NCBI RefSeq assembly: GCF_030815485.1
Contig: NZ_JAUSWV010000002.1
Location: 6,014,001 to 6,078,000, forward strand
Length of the DNA: 64,000 nucleotides
Reading direction: 5' to 3'
DNA from: Streptomyces rishiriensis
GTDB taxonomy: Bacteria > Actinomycetota > Actinomycetes > Streptomycetales > Streptomycetaceae
In this document: piece after piece, positions 16,354 through 26,022 of the stretch
Position numbering within the stretch: the stretch's first letter is position 1
Layout of the letters: each line of letters starts with the position of its first letter
Program-made: the position numbers and the translations under genes
The notes under the pieces: model-generated
Seen by the model: the letters and a program-made list of their open reading frames with translations, nothing else
Database searches by the model: none
What the model was told of the DNA's origin: nothing

Positions 16354-16941
16354 ATGTCCACGCCCATCATTGCTGTCGCCTACCACTCCGGCTACGGCCA
16401 CACCGCCGTGCTTGCCGAGGCCGTCCGGGCCGGGGCCGCCGACGCCGGAGCGGAGGTGCGTCTGATCAAGGTCGACGAGATCACCGACGAGCAGTGGGCG
16501 CTGCTCGACGGCTCGGACGCGATCGTGTTCGGCTCGCCGACCTACATGGGGACCGCGTCCGGCGCCTTCCACGCCTTCGCCGAGGCGACCTCCGCGCGCT
16601 GGGCCACCGAGGCGTGGAAGGACAAGCTGGCCGCCGGGTTCACCAACTCCGGCTCCAAGAGCGGCGACAAGCTGCACACGCTGCAGTTCTTCCAGATCCT
16701 CGCCGCGCAGCTCGGCATGCACTGGGTCAACCTCGGCCTGCTGCCCGGCTGGAACAGCAGCACCGCGTCCGAGCACGACCTCAACCGCCTGGGCGTCTTC
16801 CTGGGCGCGGCCGCGCAGACCAATGTCGACGAGGGCCCGGACGCCGTCCACAAGGCCGACGTGGCGACGGCGGAGCATCTGGGGCGGCGCGTCGCCGAGA
16901 CCGCGAAGACCTTCCTGGCCGGCCGCGCCCAGGCCGCTTGA
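16354..16941 (+). CDS. WrbA-like flavodoxin / NAD(P)H:quinone oxidoreductase
   Basis: A 195-residue flavodoxin-fold protein with the FMN phosphate loop YHSGYGHTAVLAEAV at residues 9-23 and the second FMN loop FGSPTYMGTASGAFHAF, then GFTNSGSKSGDKLHTLQFF. This is the WrbA-type pattern, reducing quinones with NAD(P)H. GAGGAG precedes the ATG. It is divergent from the HxlR regulator, which suggests induction by quinone or electrophile stress. Confidence 0.85.
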   Translation: MSTPIIAVAYHSGYGHTAVLAEAVRAGAADAGAEVRLIKVDEITDEQWALLDGSDAIVFGSPTYMGTASGAFHAFAEATSARWATEAWKDKLAAGFTNSGSKSGDKLHTLQFFQILAAQLGMHWVNLGLLPGWNSSTASEHDLNRLGVFLGAAAQTNVDEGPDAVHKADVATAEHLGRRVAETAKTFLAGRAQAA

Positions 16942-16986
16942 TCGTTTCTGCGGGGCCGGGTACCGCCGCTCGCCCCTTTTCGGGCC

Positions 16987-18127
16987 CTAGTAGCCGAAGT
17001 CCTGCGTCCACCACGGGCCGCCGGAGCCCAGGTGGACACCGACGCCCAGCGTCTTGAAGTCGCAGTTCAGGATGTTCGCCTTGTGGCCGGGGCTGTTCAT
17101 CCAGGCCTCCATGACCGCGGCCGCGTCGGCCTGGCCCCGGGCTATGTTCTCGCCGCCGAGGTCGGATATCCCGGCCTTCGCGGCCCGGTCCCACGGGGTC
17201 GCCCCGTCCGGATCGGTGTGGTCGAAGAAGCCTCGCGCGGCCATGTCGTCGCTGAACTTCTCGGCGAGGTCCGACAGCGCGCTGTTGGCCGCGACGGCGC
17301 TGCACCCGACCTTGGCCCGCTCCTCGTTGACCAGCTTCAGCACCTCGGCCGCGGCCTGCGCCTCGGCCGAGACCGTCACCGGGGACTCGGACTTCTCCGG
17401 TGCCCTGGTGGCCGTCTTCGACTTGGACGGGGTGGTCTTCGGCTTCTTCGAGGGCGTGGCCTGCGGCTTCTCGGTGGCCGTCTCGGTCGGCGACGCCGAC
17501 GCGGTGGAGGCGGAGGCGGACGGGGAAGGCGTCGCCGAGGCGGAGGGCGAGGTGGAGCGGCCGGCATCGCGGCTGGTCGACGTGCCGCCGCGCTCGTCGT
17601 CGGCGGAGCCGGACGTGCCGCCCTGCTCGGAGGCGGAGTTGGTCGGGGAGTCGACGGCCTGGACCTTGTCACCCGGGCCGCTGCCGCCGCCCAGCTGGTA
17701 GTTGTCGAGACCCGGCACCACGCCCGTGGCGACCGCGACGGTGCCGAGGGCGACCGCCGCGGAGACACCCAGCAGGCCCGTCTTGACCGGGGTGGCGACC
17801 TTCCGCTTACGGCGGCGGCCCGCCCCCGGCCCGGTTCGAGTCCGGTCGCAGGGCGCCGTCGTCGGGCCGGAAGCCGTCCGCCGCGAAGACGGCGGTGTCG
17901 GCGTGGGCGTACTCGTCGCCGGTGGCGTACAGGTACTCCCTGCTCCGGGCGACGGAGTCGGCGTACGCCTCCGGGTTGAGATAGGGCGCGATGCCCATCG
18001 TGGGGCGGTCGTCGGCGTACGAGTCCTGCGGGGTGTGACTGTCCGCGTGCGAGCCGTGCGTCTGTGTGACCCCCGTGGCGCGGCCCGTGGCGGCGCGGCC
18101 GGCGGCGGAGCGTCGGTGGCGTCCCAT
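16987..18127 (-). pseudogene. Membrane-anchored CAP/SCP-domain protein, one-base frameshift
   Basis: The N-terminal part (MGRHRRSAAGRAATGRATG, ATG at 18127 after GAAGGCAAGGAC) runs in one frame to a TAA at 17807-17809. From about 17825 the protein continues one base out of register: basic RRRKRKVATPV, a membrane span (GLLGVSAAVALGTVAVATGVV), a Ser/Thr/Pro/Lys-rich linker, and a C-terminal CAP domain (NEERAKVGCSAVAANSAL, GFFDHTDPDGATPWDRA, GGENIARG, WMNSPGHKANIL). Removing one G from the five-base run at 17823-17827 restores a single frame. CAP-domain proteins act outside the cell and their biochemical role is poorly defined. The break may be a sequencing error, so the gene may be intact. Confidence 0.8.
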
Positions 18128-18337
18128 GTCCTTGCCTTCCTCGTCCAAGCGGTGTTCCCAGCGGTGATTCCCACGGTCGGCCGAGGCGCTGGGGCGACGC
18201 GCGCCTCCTGCGCCCTCTGGTCCACCTGACTCACCCGATCGAGTGAGTTTCATATGAGAATCATTGGGTGGGGACGGTACCGCATGGGCCTGAGGGGCGA
18301 GGTGCTCCGAGCGACTTTGCCCGGTTAGGTTGCACCC

Positions 18338-18619
18338 ATGAGCGAGGATGTACGGCTGGTCGCCTGGGTGCGCGGACATGTCCAGGGCGTGGGTTTCCGC
18401 TGGTTCACACGGGCCAAGGCGCTGGAGATCGGCGGCCTGAGTGGTTTTGCTCTCAATTTGGCCGACGGACGGGTCCAGGTCGTCGCCGAGGGGGCCCGGG
18501 AGGGCTGCGAGGGACTGCTCGGATGGCTCCTGGGTGACGACACGCCCGGGCGGGTGGACGGCGTCACCGAGATATGGGACACACCTCGCGGCGGTTACGA
18601 CGGCTTCGCGATCCGCTGA
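18338..18619 (+). CDS. Acylphosphatase
   Basis: A 93-residue protein with the family's catalytic pattern: VRGHVQGVGFRWFTRAKA supplies the phosphate-binding loop and arginine, and GFALNLADGRVQVVAEG the catalytic asparagine. It hydrolyses acyl phosphates. The position upstream of smc is conserved in Streptomyces. Confidence 0.93.
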   Translation: MSEDVRLVAWVRGHVQGVGFRWFTRAKALEIGGLSGFALNLADGRVQVVAEGAREGCEGLLGWLLGDDTPGRVDGVTEIWDTPRGGYDGFAIR

Positions 18620-18999
18620 CGGAATCCGCGCGGAGGGGCCCGGAACCGGCGCCGGTACATGCCGACGGCATCTGCCCGAGCGGAAAGCGGCAGGTGGTTG
18701 CCAAGAATCCCTTGCAGTGGGAGGCTCCGCACGCCAGGATGATCGCCACGCCCCGAGGGCCCCGCAGGAGTCGCAGCGCCGCCGTTCAGGCCGCGCGCCG
18801 CCGGGATGCCCGCCAATACGGGGCGTGATCGTGTTGACCGTCAAACTTTTTGGTGAGACGCTGAAAGCACCCCGCGCACCTCAGCTGTTTGGCATGGATG
18901 AACGGCAGCAATACCAAGATCCTGGCAAGCACCGCGGGTGCGAATCCCTCACGACCCACACCGCTTCGGTCGGTCACTCATTGTGGAGGACCATCCATC
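18620..18999. other. Intergenic region between acylphosphatase and the small coiled-coil gene
   Basis: No gene is supported here. A TTGAC-C-GTCAA dyad lies at 18834-18844 in a locally AT-richer stretch (GTCAAACTTTTTGG), which may be part of a promoter or operator for the following small gene, though I see no convincing -10 element. Confidence 0.4.
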
Positions 19000-19203
19000 A
19001 TGGCAAAGGCGCTTCTCGGTTACGTCGGCGGCTCCGACCCGCGACTCCTCGCCGAGATGCGACGGCTCCAGCAGCGCGTACAGGATCTGGAATCCGAGCT
19101 CGGACGGATCCAGGCCGAGAACGACGCTCTGACGGCTGCCGCTTCTCACGAATCGCTTCTGGAGAGCATCGACGCACGCCAGGCGGAGCCTGCGCTCACC
19201 TGA
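19000..19203 (+). CDS. Small coiled-coil protein of unknown function
   Basis: A 67-residue protein starting MAKALLGYVGGSDPRLLAEM, with TGGAGGA 10 bp before the ATG. Residues 15-55 form an amphipathic, Leu/Glu/Arg-rich helix (LLAEMRRLQQRVQDLESEL) predicted by eye as a coiled coil. No signal peptide or membrane span. It lies upstream of smc, separated by a strong terminator, so it is its own transcription unit. I do not recognise a function. Its length, codon use and ribosome site support a real gene. Confidence 0.75.
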   Translation: MAKALLGYVGGSDPRLLAEMRRLQQRVQDLESELGRIQAENDALTAAASHESLLESIDARQAEPALT

Positions 19204-19288
19204 TCGCTGCACCGCTGCACAACGGCACACGCAGTGGTCGGGCGGCTCATCTCACCGCGTCGGACCGCTTGGTTGTCAGAGTTGACAA

Positions 19289-19315
19289 GGGACGCTTCGG
19301 CGTCCCTTTCTTTCT
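19289..19315 (+). terminator. Rho-independent terminator with UUCG loop and T tract
   Basis: GGGACGC-TTCG-GCGTCCC is followed directly by TTTCTTTCTTTT. It is the clearest intrinsic terminator in the window and ends the small coiled-coil gene's transcript before smc. Confidence 0.9.
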
Positions 19316-19481
19316 TTTCCCCCGCCCCGACTCCGCGTCTTTCCCGCCGTCGAACTGCACGTTCTTTTTACTTCCCCCGCGCACCCTTTCAGTCTCTTAA
19401 CGTCTGGTGTGCCCTGCGCGTTCACGGGTGAAACCGCGGGTTCATGGAGTGAGACACCCCCGGAAGGTAGAGTCCAGCGCC

Positions 19482-22400
19482 GTGCACCTCAAGGCCCTGA
19501 CCCTCCGGGGATTCAAGTCGTTCGCCTCGGCGACCACACTCAGGTTCGAACCGGGGATCACGTGCGTCGTCGGGCCGAACGGCTCGGGGAAGTCCAACGT
19601 CGTCGACGCGCTCAGCTGGGTCATGGGCGAGCAGGGCGCGAAGTCGCTGCGCGGCGGCAAGATGGAAGACGTGATCTTCGCCGGCACCACCGGCCGTCCC
19701 CCGCTGGGCCGCGCCGAGGTGTCCCTCACCATCGACAACTCCGACGGGGCCCTCCCCATCGAGTACGCCGAGGTCACCATCACGCGGATCATGTTCCGCA
19801 ACGGCGGCAGCGAGTACCAGATCAACGGTGACACCTGCCGGCTCCTCGACATCCAGGACCTGCTGTCCGACTCCGGCATCGGCCGCGAGATGCACGTCAT
19901 CGTCGGCCAGGGGCAGCTCGACTCCGTCCTGCACGCCGACCCCATGGGCCGCCGCGCCTTCATCGAGGAGGCCGCGGGCGTCCTCAAGCACCGCAAGCGC
20001 AAGGAGAAGGCGCTCAGGAAACTGGACGCGATGCAGGCCAACCTGGCGCGCGTGCAGGACCTGACCGACGAACTGCGTCGCCAGCTCAAGCCCCTCGGCC
20101 GCCAGGCCGCCGTCGCCCGCCGTGCCGCCGTCATCCAGGCAGACCTGCGCGACGCCCGCCTGCGCCTCCTCGCCGACGATCTCGTACGGCTGCGGGAGGC
20201 TTTGCAGACCGAGGTCGCGGACGAGGCCGCCCTCAAGGAGCGCAAGGAAGCCGCCGAGCAGGAACTGCGCAAGGCCCTTCAGCGGGAGTCGCTGCTGGAG
20301 GACGAGGTCCGCCGGCTCGCACCGCGCCTCCAGCGCGCCCAGCAGACCTGGTACGAACTGTCCCAGCTGGCCGAGCGCGTCCGCGGCACGATCTCGCTGG
20401 CCGACGCGCGCGTGAAGAGCGCCACCTCGGCGCCGCCCGAGGAGCGCCGCGGCCGCGATCCCGAGGACATGGAGCGCGAGGCCGCCCGCGTCCGCGAGCA
20501 GGAGGCCGAGCTGGAGGCCGCCCTCGAAGCGGCCCGGCACGCGCTCGACGACACCGTCGCCCACCGCGCCGACCTGGAGCGGGAGCTCGCCGTCGAGGAA
20601 CGGCGGCTGAAGGACGTCGCCCGGGCCATCGCAGACCGCCGCGAGGGCCTCGCCCGGCTGAACGGCCAGGTCAACGCGGCCCGTTCCCGTGCCGCCTCCG
20701 CCCAGGCCGAGATCGACCGGCTCGCCGCCGCCCGGGACGGGGCCCTGGAGCGGGCCGTCACCGCACAGGAGGAGTACGAGACGCTCAAGGCGGAGGTCGA
20801 CGGCCTCGACGCGGGTGACCAGGAACTCGGGGAACAGCACGAGGCCGCCAGACGGCAACTCGTCGAGGCGGAGTCCGCTCTCACCGCCGCCCGCGAGGCG
20901 GTCACGGGGGCCGAACGCAGACGCGCCGCGACCCAGGCCCGCCACGAGACCCTGGCGATGGGTCTGCGCCGCAAGGACGGCACGGGCGCGCTGCTCGGCG
21001 CGCGCGACCGGCTGAGCGGACTGCTGGGCCCGGCGGCCGAACTGCTGACGGTGACGCCGGGGTACGAAGTTCCGCTGGCGGCGGCCTTCGGGGCGGCGGC
21101 GGACGCCCTCGCCGTGACCACTCCGTCCGCGGCCGCCGAGGCGATCCGTCTCCTGCGCAAGCAGGACGCGGGCCGGGCCGCGCTGTTGCTCAGCGGTGCC
21201 CCGGACGACGTGCCCCAGGAGCCGCGGGAGACCGAGGGGTCGCGGTACGCCGCCGACCTCGTGCGCGGCCCCGACGATCTCCTGCCCGCCGTACGGCGTC
21301 TCCTGCGGGGGATCGTCGTCGTCGGCACGCTGGAGGACGCCGAGGAGATCGTCTACGCCAGGCCCGATCTCACCGCCGTCACCCTCGAGGGCGACCTGCT
21401 GGGGGCGCACTTCGCGCACGGCGGGTCCGCCGGGGCGCCCAGTCTGCTGGAGGTGCAGGCGTCCGTCGACGAGGCCGCGGCCGAGCTCGGAGAGCTGGCC
21501 GTGCGCTGCGAGGAGTTGACCCGGGCGCAGCACGCGGCGGGGGAGCGGCGCACGGAGTGCGCCGTGCTCGTCGAGGAGTTGGGGGAGCGGCGGCGGGCCG
21601 CCGACCGGGAGAAGTCGGCCGTGGCCCAGCAGCTCGGACGGCTCGCAGGACAGGCGCGGGGCGCCGCCGGGGAGGCCGAGCGCTCCACGGCGGCCGCGGC
21701 GCGGGCGCAGGAGGCACTGGACCGGGCCGTGGAGGAGGCCGAGGAACTGGCCGAACGGCTGACCGTCGCCGAGGAGATGCCGGTCGAGGAGGAGCCCGAC
21801 ACCTCCGCGCGCGACCGGCTCGCGGCGGACGGGGCCAACGCCCGGCAGACCGAGATGGAGGCGCGGCTCCAGGTCCGTACGCACGAGGAACGGGTCAAGG
21901 GGCTGGCCGGGCGGGCCGACTCGCTGGACCGGGCCGCGCGGGCGGAACGCGAGGCACGCGCGCGTGCCGAACAGCGGCTGGCGCGGCTGCGGCACGAGGC
22001 CGCCGTCGCGGAGGCCGTGGCCTCCGGCGCGCGGCAGTTGCTCGCGCATGTCGAGGTGTCCCTCGGGCGGGCCGAGGCGGAGCGGGTCGCGGCCGACGCC
22101 GCCAAGGCGCGGCGCGAGCAGGAGCTGGCCGCCGCCCGCACCGCCGGCCGCGATCTGAAGGCCGAGCTGGACAAGCTGACGGACTCGGTGCACCGGGGTG
22201 AGGTGCTCGGCGCCGAGAAGCGGATGCGGATCGAGCAGCTGGAGACCAGGGCGCTGGAGGAACTGGGGGTGGAGCCCGCGGGTCTCGTCTCCGAGTACGG
22301 ACCCCACCAGCCGGTGCCGCCCTCGCTGCCCGCCGAGGGCGAGGTGCTGCCGGAGGATCCCGAAGACCCGCGCAACCTGCCGAGGCGTTTCCTGCGGGCC

Positions 22401-23039
22401 GAGCAGGAGAAGCGGCTGAGGGCGGCCGAACGCGCCTATCAGCAGCTCGGCAAGGTGAACCCGCTCGCCCTGGAGGAGTTCTCCGCGCTGGAGGAGCGGC
22501 ACAAGTTCCTCAGCGAGCAGCTGGAGGACCTCAAGAAGACCCGGGCGGACCTCCTTCAGGTGGTGAAGGAGGTCGACGAGCGGGTCGAGCAGGTCTTCAG
22601 CGAGGCGTTCCGGGATACCGCACGGCAGTTCGAGGGCGTGTTCAGCCGGCTCTTCCCCGGCGGCGAGGGACGGCTGATCCTGACCGACCCCGACAACATG
22701 CTCACCACGGGCGTCGACGTCGAGGCGCGGCCGCCCGGCAAGAAGGTGAAGCGGCTCAGTCTGCTCTCCGGTGGCGAGCGATCGCTGACCGCCGTGGCCA
22801 TGCTGGTGTCGATCTTCAAGGCCCGGCCCAGCCCGTTCTACGTCATGGACGAGGTCGAGGCCGCCCTCGACGACACCAACCTCCAGCGCCTGATCCGCAT
22901 CATGCAGGAGCTCCAGGAGTCCTCGCAGCTGATCGTGATCACGCACCAGAAGCGCACGATGGAGGTCGCCGACGCGCTGTACGGCGTGTCCATGCAGGGC
23001 GATGGTGTGTCGAAGGTCATCAGCCAGCGCCTGCGCTGA
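19482..23039 (+). CDS. smc: Chromosome segregation ATPase SMC
   Basis: A 1185-residue condensin subunit starting at GTG 19482 (HLKALTLRGFKSFASATTL). Walker A GPNGSGKS lies at 32-39, and a long coiled coil runs from about 165 to 500. The hinge is at about 505-660 (LLGARDRLSGLLGPAAELL to LEGDLLGAHFAHGG), followed by a second coiled coil. The C-terminal head carries signature LSGGERSLTAVAML and Walker B VMDEVEAALDD. It compacts and separates chromosomes, important in the multigenomic hyphae and at sporulation. The ScpA/ScpB partners are not in the window. Confidence 0.97.
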   Translation: MHLKALTLRGFKSFASATTLRFEPGITCVVGPNGSGKSNVVDALSWVMGEQGAKSLRGGKMEDVIFAGTTGRPPLGRAEVSLTIDNSDGALPIEYAEVTITRIMFRNGGSEYQINGDTCRLLDIQDLLSDSGIGREMHVIVGQGQLDSVLHADPMGRRAFIEEAAGVLKHRKRKEKALRKLDAMQANLARVQDLTDELRRQLKPLGRQAAVARRAAVIQADLRDARLRLLADDLVRLREALQTEVADEAALKERKEAAEQELRKALQRESLLEDEVRRLAPRLQRAQQTWYELSQLAERVRGTISLADARVKSATSAPPEERRGRDPEDMEREAARVREQEAELEAALEAARHALDDTVAHRADLERELAVEERRLKDVARAIADRREGLARLNGQVNAARSRAASAQAEIDRLAAARDGALERAVTAQEEYETLKAEVDGLDAGDQELGEQHEAARRQLVEAESALTAAREAVTGAERRRAATQARHETLAMGLRRKDGTGALLGARDRLSGLLGPAAELLTVTPGYEVPLAAAFGAAADALAVTTPSAAAEAIRLLRKQDAGRAALLLSGAPDDVPQEPRETEGSRYAADLVRGPDDLLPAVRRLLRGIVVVGTLEDAEEIVYARPDLTAVTLEGDLLGAHFAHGGSAGAPSLLEVQASVDEAAAELGELAVRCEELTRAQHAAGERRTECAVLVEELGERRRAADREKSAVAQQLGRLAGQARGAAGEAERSTAAAARAQEALDRAVEEAEELAERLTVAEEMPVEEEPDTSARDRLAADGANARQTEMEARLQVRTHEERVKGLAGRADSLDRAARAEREARARAEQRLARLRHEAAVAEAVASGARQLLAHVEVSLGRAEAERVAADAAKARREQELAAARTAGRDLKAELDKLTDSVHRGEVLGAEKRMRIEQLETRALEELGVEPAGLVSEYGPHQPVPPSLPAEGEVLPEDPEDPRNLPRRFLRAEQEKRLRAAERAYQQLGKVNPLALEEFSALEERHKFLSEQLEDLKKTRADLLQVVKEVDERVEQVFSEAFRDTARQFEGVFSRLFPGGEGRLILTDPDNMLTTGVDVEARPPGKKVKRLSLLSGGERSLTAVAMLVSIFKARPSPFYVMDEVEAALDDTNLQRLIRIMQELQESSQLIVITHQKRTMEVADALYGVSMQGDGVSKVISQRLR

Positions 23040-23139
23040 AGGGCCGGAGCGGGTACCCGTAACCTCAGCTCCCGCCGTAACTTCAAGAGTTGAACACATT
23101 CCCCTCACGCGGGCGCTGAAAAGTCACAGCCGGGCCCTC

Positions 23140-23167
23140 TTGACTTCGAAACTTGAAGGCATAGTCT
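23140..23167 (+). promoter_or_regulatory. Candidate promoter of the sugar permease gene
   Basis: TTGACT at 23140-23145 and TAGTCT at 23162-23167 with a 16-base spacer give a good housekeeping-type promoter about 90 bp upstream of the permease start. The surrounding DNA is AT-richer than average, with short AACTT/CTTGAAG repeats that could be regulator contacts. Confidence 0.55.
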
Positions 23168-23254
23168 CGGCTCCGTTGCTTTTACCTTCAGGTACCACCT
23201 ATCTGGAGGTGTTGATCCCGTCGGCGGCGTTGCCGGCGGCCCGAGGAGTTGAAC

Positions 23255-24673
23255 GTGACCAGCACAGAGCAGGCACACAAGTCAGGAGCCGGGACGGCTC
23301 ACCCCGATCATCTCGGGCACGTCATCTTCATCGCGGCGGCGGCCGCGATGGGCGGTTTCCTCTTCGGCTACGACAGCTCCGTGATCAACGGCGCCGTCGA
23401 GGCCATCCGGGACCGTTACGACGTCGGCTCCGCGGCCCTGGCGCAGGTCATCGCCATCGCCCTGATCGGCTGCGCCGTCGGCGCCGCGACCGCCGGCCGC
23501 ATCGCCGACCGGATCGGCCGCATCCGGGTGATGCAGATCGCCGCCGTGCTGTTCACCGTCAGCGCCGTCGGCTCGGCCCTGCCCTTCGCGCTGTGGGACT
23601 TCGCCGCCTGGCGGGTCGTCGGCGGCTTCGCCATCGGCATGGCCTCCGTCATCGGCCCCGCCTACATCGCCGAGGTCGCCCCGCCCGCCTACCGCGGCCG
23701 CCTCGGTTCCTTCCAGCAGGCCGCGATCGTCATCGGCATCGCGATCTCGCAGCTGGTCAACTGGGGTCTGCTGAACGCCGCCGGCGGCGACCAGCGCGGC
23801 GAGCTCATGGGCCTCGAGGCCTGGCAGGTCATGCTGGGCGTCATGGTGGTCCCGGCCGTCCTGTACGGGCTGCTCTCCTTCGCCATCCCCGAGTCCCCGC
23901 GCTTCCTGATCTCCGTCGGCAAGCGTGAGCGGGCCCGCGACATCCTCGAAGAGGTCGAGGGCGGGAAGATCGACCTGGACGCCCGCGTCGCCGAGATCGA
24001 GCACGCGATGAAGAGCGAGCACAAGTCCACGTTCAAGGACCTGCTCGGCGGCTCCTTCTTCTTCAAGCCGATCGTCTGGGTCGGTATCGGCCTGTCGGTC
24101 TTCCAGCAGTTCGTCGGCATCAACGTCGCGTTCTACTACTCCTCGACGCTGTGGCAGTCGGTCGGCGTCGACCCGACGGACTCGTTCTTCTACTCCTTCA
24201 CGACGTCGATCATCAACATCGTCGGCACCGTGATCGCGATGATCTTCGTGGACCGGGTCGGCCGGAAGCCGCTGGCCCTCATCGGCTCCGTCGGCATGGT
24301 CGTCGGCCTCGGGCTCGAGGCCTGGGCGTTCTCCTTCGACCTGGTCGACGGCAAGCTGCCGGCCACCCAGGGCTGGATCGCCCTGATCGCCGCCCACGTG
24401 TTCGTCCTCTTCTTCGCCCTGTCGTGGGGTGTGGTCGTCTGGGTCTTCCTCGGCGAGATGTTCCCCAACCGGATCCGTGCCGCCGCCCTGGGTGTGGCCG
24501 CGTCCGCGCAGTGGATCGCCAACTGGGCCATCACCGCGAGCTTCCCGTCGCTGGCCGACTGGAACCTCTCCGCGACCTACGTGATCTACACGGTCTTCGC
24601 CGCGCTCTCCATCCCGTTCGTCCTGAAGTACGTCAAGGAGACGAAGGGCAAGGCGCTGGAGGAGATGGGCTGA
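23255..24673 (+). CDS. Sugar/H+ symporter, glucose permease type (GlcP)
   Basis: A 472-residue major facilitator superfamily transporter with 12 apparent membrane spans. The sugar porter signatures are present: GGFLFGYDSSVINGAV in helix 1, GRIADRIGRIRVM between helices 2 and 3, PESPRFLISVGK after helix 6, QQFVGINVAFYYSS in helix 7 and FVDRVGRKPL. GAGGAG precedes the GTG start at 23255. Sequence and length match the Streptomyces glucose permease GlcP, but the substrate is inferred from family resemblance. It ends at a bidirectional hairpin shared with the convergent luciferase-like gene. Confidence 0.85.
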   Translation: MTSTEQAHKSGAGTAHPDHLGHVIFIAAAAAMGGFLFGYDSSVINGAVEAIRDRYDVGSAALAQVIAIALIGCAVGAATAGRIADRIGRIRVMQIAAVLFTVSAVGSALPFALWDFAAWRVVGGFAIGMASVIGPAYIAEVAPPAYRGRLGSFQQAAIVIGIAISQLVNWGLLNAAGGDQRGELMGLEAWQVMLGVMVVPAVLYGLLSFAIPESPRFLISVGKRERARDILEEVEGGKIDLDARVAEIEHAMKSEHKSTFKDLLGGSFFFKPIVWVGIGLSVFQQFVGINVAFYYSSTLWQSVGVDPTDSFFYSFTTSIINIVGTVIAMIFVDRVGRKPLALIGSVGMVVGLGLEAWAFSFDLVDGKLPATQGWIALIAAHVFVLFFALSWGVVVWVFLGEMFPNRIRAAALGVAASAQWIANWAITASFPSLADWNLSATYVIYTVFAALSIPFVLKYVKETKGKALEEMG

Positions 24674-24759
24674 GCCTCCCCGAGAGGCCCCCGGGCCCCC
24701 TGAACTCGAGGAGCCGGGCCAAGTCCCCGCTGCCCGCTCCTCGATACCCGTGGAAACGC

Positions 24760-24792
24760 GCTGCCCCGGCTCACCCGTCGAGCCGGGGCAGC
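24760..24792. terminator. Bidirectional terminator
   Basis: Perfect 13-bp arms GCTGCCCCGGCTC / GAGCCGGGGCAGC around a 7-base loop between two convergent genes, overlapping the stop codon of the leftward gene. Confidence 0.75.
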
Positions 24793-25742
24793 ACGTCTTC
24801 GCAGAACAGCCGCAGCCCACGCCACCCCTCCGCCGTGGGCATCCCGCCGGCCAGCGGATGCAGGACGAGGTTGTCGAGCCCCTGCGCCACGCACTCGTCC
24901 GGCGTGAGGATCCGGTAGACGCCCTCGTCACGGAGCTCCCGGACGCTGCCCGCCGCCGACCGCACCGCCGAGCGGATGTCGCCGGACTGCCAGGAGGCGT
25001 ACGTGCGGGCCTCGTGCAGGAAGTGTTCGCCGTACTCGGCCCACGCCCGGTCCGGATCCTCCGCGATGTGCAGCAGCGGGGTCTCGGCGCCCGGCATCAT
25101 CGTCCAGCCCTCGGTCCCGTACTCCACCAGCCGCTCCTTGTAGTACGCCTCCAGCTCCGGAAGGTGCGCGCTGGGGAAGAAGGGCAGGCCGAACCGGGCG
25201 GCCCGGCGGGCGGCGGCCCTGGAGGAGCCGCCGACCAGCAGCAGCGGGTGGGGGGCGGAGCCCGGACGCGGGGTGACCCGCACCGTGCGGCCCCGGTACT
25301 CGAACTCCTCGCCGGTCCAGGCCTTGAGCAGGGTGTCGAGGAGCTCGTCCTGGAGCCGCCCGCGCCGCTTCCAGTCCACCCCCGCCCGGGCGTACTCCTC
25401 GGGCCGGTACCCGATGCCGGCGACCGTGACCAGCCGGCCGCCGCTCAGCAGGTCGAGCACCGCGATGTCCTCGGCCAGCCGCAGCGGGTCGTGCAGCGGG
25501 CCGATCACCGCCGAGACCGTGACCGCGAGCCGCCGGGTCGCGCCGAGCACGGCGCCCGCGAAGGCGAACGGCGACGGCAGCCAGTTGTTCTCGGCTCCGT
25601 GATGCTCCTCGGTCTGCACGGTCGTGACCCCGCACTCGTCGGCGTACGCGGCCATCTCCAGAGCGGCCCGGTACCGCACGCCGAGCTCGGCCGGGGTCGC
25701 GCCGGGAGCGACGAGGTTGAAACGGACGACGGTGACGGGCAT
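24771..25742 (-). CDS. LLM-class flavin-dependent oxidoreductase
   Basis: A 323-residue protein of the bacterial-luciferase-like TIM barrel family. It starts MPVTVVRFNLVAPGATP behind GAAGGGGG. Typical segments are YADECGVTTVQTEEHHG, PLHDPLRLAEDIAVLDLLSG, VTVAGIGYRPEEY and the phosphate-binding LLVGGSSRAAARRAARFG. In actinomycetes such enzymes use FMN or coenzyme F420. The substrate is unknown. It is transcribed toward glcP and divergent from ftsY. Confidence 0.82.
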   Translation of the reverse strand: MPVTVVRFNLVAPGATPAELGVRYRAALEMAAYADECGVTTVQTEEHHGAENNWLPSPFAFAGAVLGATRRLAVTVSAVIGPLHDPLRLAEDIAVLDLLSGGRLVTVAGIGYRPEEYARAGVDWKRRGRLQDELLDTLLKAWTGEEFEYRGRTVRVTPRPGSAPHPLLLVGGSSRAAARRAARFGLPFFPSAHLPELEAYYKERLVEYGTEGWTMMPGAETPLLHIAEDPDRAWAEYGEHFLHEARTYASWQSGDIRSAVRSAAGSVRELRDEGVYRILTPDECVAQGLDNLVLHPLAGGMPTAEGWRGLRLFCEDVLPRLDG

Positions 25743-26022
25743 GGCAGGCCCCCTTCGGCGGATGTCCGGGGACCGTAGCTGACGGCACATCAGATAGCCA
25801 TGGGTCGGGCCCTCCCGGCCGTGGGCCCGGGCCATGACCCGACCCGTCGTGCCGACCGACCCGCAGGGCGGGGCCGGCCGGGGGCGCGTCGCGGGAGACC
25901 GAGGACCGCTGCCCGCGCCTGCGCTTGCGGGCGAGGGCCGCACTGCACAAGAGCGGCACGGCCCAGCCGTACGGACCGGGGAGCGGGGCCGCGGGCGGGT
26001 GGGGATGGATACTGGACGCGTT

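Noticed and set aside
18243..18268. TTTCATATGAGAATCATT resembling a Fur/Zur-type site upstream of acylphosphatase
   Set aside because: Only one half matches a Fur-like half-site and the second half of the dyad is missing; neighbouring genes are not metal genes.
19422..23108. A 1228-codon minus-strand frame opposite smc
   Set aside because: Shadow frame; smc has all its motifs on the plus strand.
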